DNA of 10,574 nt from an uncultured Oscillospiraceae bacterium (GTDB taxonomy: Bacteria; Bacillota; Clostridia; Oscillospirales; Oscillospiraceae): contig CAKTED010000030.1 of NCBI GenBank assembly GCA_934546725.1, positions 1 through 10,574 on the forward strand, in the 5' to 3' direction. A model generated the notes under the pieces. That model did not search any database. It was not told the origin of the DNA and was given only the letters and a program-made list of their open reading frames with translations. The translations under genes were made by a program, and so were the position numbers. Shown in pieces: positions 5,317 to 10,574 of the stretch (its first letter is position 1; the number at the start of each line of letters is the position of its first letter).

Positions 5317-7161
5317 ATGGTGAGCGTAATGTACCGCTTTGAAGAGAGCCTTATTTCCCGCCAGGCGGCGGCCGAAGGAGAAATGCTCGCGGAGCTGCGT
5401 GGTGGAGATTATACGCCTGAAAGGCCGCTTATAAAGCTGAATCCATATTTCGTTTCGCCGCTTACCGCCGTAATGCTTTTCAATACTCCGAAGGAGACCG
5501 CCGTTACGCTTACGGTTCGCGGCCGCGAAGGGAGCGGCGATATTACCCATACCTTTCCTCCGGCGAGGGAACATGTGCTGCCCGTGCTCGGCCTTTATGA
5601 GGACTGCGAAAATACTGTCGAGCTGCGGCTTTACCGAGGCGCGGCGTATGAATTCAGGATAAAGACCGAAAAGCTCACGGGTGAGCGGCAGAGCCTGATA
5701 TCCATGGAAACGACGCGCGAATTCATGCGGGACAGCATGATATTCCTCACCCCGGCGGGCTTTGAGTGCGCAACGGCCTTCGACTGGCGCGGCGACATCC
5801 GCTGGGGGCTGAACGTGGTCACATCCTTTGATCTTTCACGGCTCAGAAACGGGAACATACTCGTATCCACGGAGCGCGTCATAGCGCCGCCGTATTACGG
5901 CGCGGGACTTTATGAAATGACGCTCTGCGGCAAGATCGTTGCCGAGTACCTTATCCCCGGCGGTTACCACCATGACAAGCTGGAGCTGGAAAACGGCGAC
6001 CTGCTCGTTCTTACGGAGGACCTTTCGCGCGATACGGTGGAGGACATGATGGTCCTTGTGGACAGAGAGAGCGGGAAGATAAAAAAGACCTGGGATTTCA
6101 GGGACTTTCTGCATCCGGGCGACGCCCCCTCCGGCAGCTGGACGGCGCACGACTGGTTTCATAATAACGCCCTCTGGTACGATAAAAATACGGACTCCGT
6201 AACGCTTTCAGGAAGGCATATGGACGCCATTGTGAATATCGATTTTTCGAGCGGGCGGCTGAACTGGATCATCGGCGACCCCGAGGGCTGGCCGGAGGAT
6301 ATGAAAAAATATTTCTTCACTCCGGAGGGAGAGGGCTTCGGCTGGCAGTATGAGCAGCACGCCTGCATTGTTACGCCGGACGGCGACGTAATGTGCTTTG
6401 ATAACGGGCACTACCGCTCCAAGGTGAAGGAAAAATATATCCCCAATCCGCAGAACTATTCCCGCGCGGTGCGCTACCGCATAAATACTGAGGATATGAC
6501 GATCCGCCAGGTGTGGGAATATGGCCGCGAAAGGGGACAGCATTTCTTTTCAAAGTTCATAAGCAACGTGAAGTATCTCGGCGAGGGGCATTATATCGTT
6601 CATTCCGGCGGTATACAGGAGCGGGACGGTGAGGCCATGGAGGAGTTTGCGATAATGTTCCCCGGCGATCCTGCGGTAACGACGGGCGGCGTGACGCTTG
6701 AGCTCATTGACGATAAGGTGATGATGGAGCTCAGAACGCGCGGCAACAGCTACCGCGCGGAGAAGCTGCGGCTTTATCACGATGGCGATAATCTTCCGCT
6801 CGGCGGGGGACGGCACCTTGGAGGTCTGGCCGAAACGCCGCGCTCTCAGCCGCAGAGTCTGCCGCTGGGCGGGGCCGTGCCGGGAAAATTTGAATTATCC
6901 GTCGTTGACGAATCCGACCGCTTTACCGTTAACGGAACGTTTGAAAACGGACAGAGCGCGGCTGTAGTGCTGCGCGGAGGTGAGGGTGACGTATTTTACG
7001 GCTTCACGGCGGAGCGGATGCCGTTCAATACCGTTCCGGGAAGCGAAACGGCCTGCACGGTACAGAAGGCCGTGAATAAGCAGGGGCTTTCGGGGACGTA
7101 CGGGCTCATGCTTGCGGCGGACGGCGCGCTGTACGACTGCGGCGCGGATATCCGCTGCTGA
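5317..7161 (+). CDS. Aryl-sulfate sulfotransferase (AssT family)
   Basis: This 614-residue protein would transfer sulfate from one phenolic sulfate ester to another phenol without PAPS, through a sulfo-histidine intermediate. The N-terminal ~115 residues form a beta-rich domain (KLNPYFVSPLTAVMLFNT) like that preceding the propeller in AssT. The propeller carries the expected active-site blocks: GGYHHD (215-220), DWFHNN with H282 and N284, SGRH with R300 exactly 18 residues after H282, and YEQHAC with H348. These correspond to H356, N358, R374 and H436 of the E. coli CFT073 enzyme, with H218 or H219 probably matching H252. FDNGHYRS (361-368) is another family block. Unlike the periplasmic E. 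coli enzyme there is no signal peptide, so it should be cytoplasmic unless exported another way. A C-terminal beta-rich segment (about 520-614) is less conserved. The stop lies 36 bases before sbcD. Confidence 0.88.
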   Translation: MVSVMYRFEESLISRQAAAEGEMLAELRGGDYTPERPLIKLNPYFVSPLTAVMLFNTPKETAVTLTVRGREGSGDITHTFPPAREHVLPVLGLYEDCENTVELRLYRGAAYEFRIKTEKLTGERQSLISMETTREFMRDSMIFLTPAGFECATAFDWRGDIRWGLNVVTSFDLSRLRNGNILVSTERVIAPPYYGAGLYEMTLCGKIVAEYLIPGGYHHDKLELENGDLLVLTEDLSRDTVEDMMVLVDRESGKIKKTWDFRDFLHPGDAPSGSWTAHDWFHNNALWYDKNTDSVTLSGRHMDAIVNIDFSSGRLNWIIGDPEGWPEDMKKYFFTPEGEGFGWQYEQHACIVTPDGDVMCFDNGHYRSKVKEKYIPNPQNYSRAVRYRINTEDMTIRQVWEYGRERGQHFFSKFISNVKYLGEGHYIVHSGGIQERDGEAMEEFAIMFPGDPAVTTGGVTLELIDDKVMMELRTRGNSYRAEKLRLYHDGDNLPLGGGRHLGGLAETPRSQPQSLPLGGAVPGKFELSVVDESDRFTVNGTFENGQSAAVVLRGGEGDVFYGFTAERMPFNTVPGSETACTVQKAVNKQGLSGTYGLMLAADGALYDCGADIRC

Positions 7162-7197
7162 AAAATTGCCGTCAGCGGACGGAGGTAAGGAGAAAAA

Positions 7198-8337
7198 ATG
7201 AAGCTTCTGCATTTATCCGATCTTCATATCGGCAAGCGGGTGAACGAGTTTTCAATGCTTGAGGATCAGGCGCATATTCTTGCGCAGATCCTTGATATCG
7301 CGGCGGAGGAGCGGCCGGACGCGGTGCTCATCGCGGGCGACGTGTATGATAAGACCGTGCCGCCTGCCGAAGCTGTGGAGCTGCTGGACGACTTCCTTTT
7401 CCGGCTCGCGGAGCAGGGAAAGCCGGTTTTTATCATAAGCGGCAACCATGATTCGCCGGAGCGTCTCGCGTTTGGCGGCAGGCTCATGAGCCGGGGCGGA
7501 GTATACATATCGCCGGTTTACTGCGGCGAGGTCGCGCCCGTTACGCTGAGCGACGGGTACGGCGCGGTGAACATATGGCTGCTGCCGTTTATAAAGCCCG
7601 CGCATGTGCGGAGATTTTATCCCGAAGAGAGCATTACGGATTATACGCAGGCCGTGGACTGCGCCGTTCGGCATATGCCGCTGGATACAGGCGCGAGAAA
7701 CGTGCTCGTTACGCACCAGTTCGTGACCGGAGCAGCACGGTCGGAATCCGAGGAGCTTTCCGTCGGCGGAACGGATAATGTGGACGCTTCGGTGTTCGAC
7801 GGCTTTGATTACGTTGCGCTTGGCCATATCCACGGGCCGCAGAATATTTCATCGCCGCGCATACGCTACTGCGGAACGCCGCTTAAATATTCCTTCTCCG
7901 AGGCGCGGCAGCATAAATCAGTGACGATAGTCGAGCTTGGGCGGAAGGGAACGCTCGAGGTGAAAACCGTGGAGCTGACGCCTCTGCACGATATGATCGA
8001 GCTGCGCGGGAGCTACGATGAGCTTACCCGCCGGGATTTTTACGCCGGGAGCTCGTGGCAGGAGGATTATGTTCACATAACGCTCACGGATGAGGACGAT
8101 ATTCCGGACGCCGTGGGCAAGCTGAGGGCCATATACCATAATCTGATGAAGCTGGATTATGATAATATGCGCACGCGCGGCTCCGCCGTGATAAGCTCCG
8201 CCGAAGCGCCTGAAAAAAAGGATCCGCTTGCCATATTCGGCGAATTTTATGAGCTGCAGAATAACGCTCCGATGAGTCCGGAGCAGGAGACCTACATGAA
8301 GGAGCTGCTTGAAGCCGTGTGGGAGGGTGCGCTGTGA
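7198..8337 (+). CDS. sbcD: SbcD, Mre11-type nuclease subunit of SbcCD
   Basis: At 379 residues this is the normal size for SbcD. It is the manganese-dependent nuclease partner of SbcC; the complex cleaves DNA hairpins and processes double-strand ends, including protein-blocked ones. All phosphodiesterase motifs are visible in order: SDLHIG (D8, H10), GDVYDK (D48), GNHDSPERL (N83, H84), VTHQF (H173) and GHIHGPQ (H210, H212). YCGTPLKYSFSE (224-235) is a further SbcD hallmark. The C-terminal part (about 255-379) is the capping/SbcC-binding region. TAAGGAG (7186-7192) lies 5 bases before the ATG. The stop codon overlaps the sbcC start by 4 bases (GTGA), implying translational coupling. Nothing appears damaged. 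Confidence 0.97.
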   Translation: MKLLHLSDLHIGKRVNEFSMLEDQAHILAQILDIAAEERPDAVLIAGDVYDKTVPPAEAVELLDDFLFRLAEQGKPVFIISGNHDSPERLAFGGRLMSRGGVYISPVYCGEVAPVTLSDGYGAVNIWLLPFIKPAHVRRFYPEESITDYTQAVDCAVRHMPLDTGARNVLVTHQFVTGAARSESEELSVGGTDNVDASVFDGFDYVALGHIHGPQNISSPRIRYCGTPLKYSFSEARQHKSVTIVELGRKGTLEVKTVELTPLHDMIELRGSYDELTRRDFYAGSSWQEDYVHITLTDEDDIPDAVGKLRAIYHNLMKLDYDNMRTRGSAVISSAEAPEKKDPLAIFGEFYELQNNAPMSPEQETYMKELLEAVWEGAL

Positions 8338-10574
8338 GACCTTTAAAGCTTGTCATGTCCGCGTTCGGGCCATACGCCGGAAGGGAAACGCTTGAGCTCG
8401 ACAGACTTGGCGAGAGCGGACTTTATCTCATCTGCGGTGATACCGGCGCAGGAAAAACAACGATTTTTGACGCCATAACCTTTGCTCTTTACGGCGAGGC
8501 CAGCGGCGATAATCGCCAGCCGGGGATGCTGCGCTCCAAATATGCCGCGCCTGAAACGCCCACGCTGGTAGAGCTCACGTTTGCTTACGCCGGGAGGGAG
8601 TATACCGTTCGGCGCAACCCGGAGTATACGCGGCCCAAAAGCCGCGGCGAGGGCTTCACGACGGAGAAGGCGGACGCGGAGCTGCATATGCCGGACGGGC
8701 GGGTGATAAGCCGCCGCAGGGATGTGGACGCAAAGCTCATTGAGATAATCGGCGTGGATCGCGGGCAGTTCGCGCAGATGGCAATGATAGCGCAGGGAGA
8801 TTTTCTGCGCCTGCTGCTTGCGGCTACGGAGGAGCGGAAAAAGATATTTCAGAAGCTCTTCAAAACTCAGCGTTACAGCGCCGTTCAGCAGCGTCTTAAG
8901 GAGGAAGCGGCGGAGCTTGGCCGAAAATATGACGCCATAAGAGCCGGTATCCGGCAGTATATGGATGGCATCGTCTTCGCTGAGGGCAATGAGGAGCTTG
9001 CTCAGGCGGTAGAGGAGGCAAAGTCCGGAGCGGTTCCGACAGGGGAGGTTCTGGAGCTGCTGGACGGTATGCTTGAGCTTGACGGCCTCGCGGCGAACGG
9101 GACCGGACGGCGGATCGAGGATATCGAGCGGGAAATCGAGAGCGTGAGGGCCCGGCTCGTGCGCGAGGAGGCCTGGGAAAGGGCCGAACGCTCCGAGGCG
9201 GAGAACTCCGCCAGGCTTCATGAGCGCGAGACGGCGCTTTGCCCGCTGCGGGAGAAGCTGGAGCTTGAGCGCGCGAAGCAGCCGCTTCTGCGCGAGCTGG
9301 AAGCGCGCGCGGAGCACCTGCGGGCGCTGCTGCCGGATTATGACGCGCTGGAGGATAAAAAAATCGCCAGAGACAGGGCCAGGGCGGAGGCCGCGCGGGA
9401 AAGGCAGAGACTGGAGGAGGCCAAAGCTAGGCAGGCGCGGCAGAACGGGAGTCTGAAGGCGCTCAGTGATGAGCGGCAGGAGCTTGCCGATTCCGGCGAG
9501 ACGCTTGCGTCGCTCAAAGCCGGGAGGACGGAAGCGGAGGGAAGGATCGGTGTACTTGAGCGGCTTGGACGTGAGCTGGGCGAGCTTAAGGCTCTGAACG
9601 TCAGGCTGGAGAACGCGCAGAGGCAGTATCTGCTCTGCGCGGAGGAGGCGAGAGCCGCGTCCGGCGAATATGAAAGCGCCGCTCGGGCGTATTTTGACGG
9701 GCAGGCGGGAATTCTGGCCGAGTACCTGAAGCCAGGCTCACCCTGCCCGGTCTGTGGTTCAACGGAGCACCCGCATCCTGCGGAAAGGACCGCGGACGCG
9801 CCGGATAAGACGAGGCTTGATGAGCTGAAGGAGGCAGCCGCGCGCGCGGAGCGCAAAATGGCGCAGGCCAGTGAAAAGGCCGGAGCACTGCGCGGTGCGG
9901 CGGAGGAAAAGGAAAACGCGCTGCATGACAGAACGCGTGAAGCCGTCGGCGGAGACGGGGGGAGCGGGGAGCGTATCGATGCGGAGCTTGCTTCGGCAAA
10001 GGCGCGGCTCCGACAGCTTGACGCGAAGATCGCGGATGCGGAGGCGAAGCTTGCGCGGAGAAAGCGGCTCGACGGACTTATTCCCGAGGAGGAGGAAAGG
10101 CTCAGGGGCATTGGCGCGGAAATCGCGGAGCTTGGAAGCTCGCTTGCGGCGCGCACGGCGGAGATAAAGGCGCTTGACGAGCGCATTGCGGAGCTTTCCG
10201 AAAGACTGGAGCCCGCTTCGCGCGACGAGGCGCAGAAGAGCATAAAGGATGTCGAGGTGCAGAAGCGCGAGCTTGAAGCTGCGGCGGAGAAGGCTGCGAC
10301 GGATGTGCATGCCTGCGAAAACGACATCGCCGCGCTGCGCTCAGCCGTTGCGGAGGCCCGGAAGGCTCTTGAGGGAAGAGAAGATATCGATTCCGCCGCC
10401 GGGCAGGAGCGGCTTGACGAGCTTGCGGAGCAAAGGCGGAGGCTTATGGACGAAAAGCAGAGCATTGCGGCGCGGATCGCGGCAAATACGGCGACGCGGG
10501 AGCGGCTTGGCACAAGACTTGCGGAAATTGCGGAGGTGGAAAAGCGCTGGCGGCTCGTCAGGAGCCTTTCGGAC
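8334..10574 (+). CDS. sbcC: SbcC, Rad50-type ATPase subunit of SbcCD (3' end outside window)
   Basis: The frame opens at GTG within the sbcD stop and stays open for 747 codons to the window edge; SbcC proteins are usually about 1000 residues or more, so the C-terminal ATPase lobe with signature and Walker B motifs lies outside. Seen here are the SMC-type N-terminus (KLVMSAFGPYAG), Walker A GDTGAGKTT (35-43), and a Q-loop region AMIAQGDFLRLLLAATEERK (about 145-165). Two long charged coiled-coil arms flank a zinc hook CPVC at C471/C474 followed by GSTEHPHP. The hook dimerises two SbcC molecules through zinc. SbcC controls DNA access and drives the SbcD nuclease with ATP. The strongly biased Glu/Arg/Ala composition of the coils creates long open frames on the other strand (8343-9317 and 9338-10513) that are not genes. 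Confidence 0.96.
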   Translation, partial: MRPLKLVMSAFGPYAGRETLELDRLGESGLYLICGDTGAGKTTIFDAITFALYGEASGDNRQPGMLRSKYAAPETPTLVELTFAYAGREYTVRRNPEYTRPKSRGEGFTTEKADAELHMPDGRVISRRRDVDAKLIEIIGVDRGQFAQMAMIAQGDFLRLLLAATEERKKIFQKLFKTQRYSAVQQRLKEEAAELGRKYDAIRAGIRQYMDGIVFAEGNEELAQAVEEAKSGAVPTGEVLELLDGMLELDGLAANGTGRRIEDIEREIESVRARLVREEAWERAERSEAENSARLHERETALCPLREKLELERAKQPLLRELEARAEHLRALLPDYDALEDKKIARDRARAEAARERQRLEEAKARQARQNGSLKALSDERQELADSGETLASLKAGRTEAEGRIGVLERLGRELGELKALNVRLENAQRQYLLCAEEARAASGEYESAARAYFDGQAGILAEYLKPGSPCPVCGSTEHPHPAERTADAPDKTRLDELKEAAARAERKMAQASEKAGALRGAAEEKENALHDRTREAVGGDGGSGERIDAELASAKARLRQLDAKIADAEAKLARRKRLDGLIPEEEERLRGIGAEIAELGSSLAARTAEIKALDERIAELSERLEPASRDEAQKSIKDVEVQKRELEAAAEKAATDVHACENDIAALRSAVAEARKALEGREDIDSAAGQERLDELAEQRRRLMDEKQSIAARIAANTATRERLGTRLAEIAEVEKRWRLVRSLSD

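Noticed and set aside
8343..10513. Two long minus-strand open frames (8343-9317 and 9338-10513)
   Set aside because: They mirror the Glu/Arg/Ala-rich coiled coil of SbcC; one is an implausible serine/alanine-rich translation. SbcC on the plus strand is certain.
1..10574. CRISPR arrays, tRNA or rRNA genes, transposases
   Set aside because: I found no regularly spaced direct repeats, no cloverleaf sequence, no rRNA segments and no transposase or integrase motifs on reading both strands.

Overview
The window looks like a chromosomal segment from a gut-type Bacillota (class Clostridia, possibly Oscillospirales). The reasons are strong AGGAGG-type ribosome binding sites, a MATE exporter, a cytoplasmic-looking aryl-sulfate sulfotransferase, clostridial-style SbcCD, and an intergenic repeat with a CGAAGAATCCCCC core of a kind common in such genomes. 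The taxonomic call is inference; no rRNA or marker gene is present.

Layout. Positions 1-388 have no convincing gene and hold a highly structured palindromic repeat (24-150), with a possible second inverted unit up to about 229. A 29-codon stub of an ECF-type sigma factor with a very good ribosome binding site follows (389-478), apparently a truncated remnant. A minus-strand block comes next: an intrinsic terminator (527-575), a MATE-family exporter (596-1948) with its own sigma-A-like promoter, a degraded minus-strand copy of the repeat (2083-2143), and an unknown 216-residue protein (2153-2803) with a PD-(D/E)XK-nuclease-like motif.

At 2804-2962 two extended -10 promoters stand back to back. 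One drives the nuclease-like gene leftward. The other drives a HIRAN-domain gene rightward (2963-5189). The HIRAN gene is split into two reading frames by a frameshift near 3527, in the middle of the third of three diverged repeats of about 50-60 residues. The second frame continues through a Cys/His cluster, a HIRAN domain and a long uncharacterised C-terminal part.

An operon-like set occupies 5255 to the right edge. It has a sigma-A-like promoter, an aryl-sulfate sulfotransferase without a signal peptide (5317-7161), sbcD (7198-8337), and sbcC (8334 onward, overlapping sbcD by 4 bases and cut off by the window end after 747 codons, past the zinc hook). SbcC and SbcD form the Mre11-Rad50-type nuclease that processes hairpins and DNA ends. 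The link of the sulfotransferase to them is positional only.

The least explained part is the divergent pair of a nuclease-like gene and a HIRAN/repeat gene (2153-5189). It could be a small DNA-processing or defence-like module, but that is a hypothesis. The rest is recognisable housekeeping or accessory metabolism.
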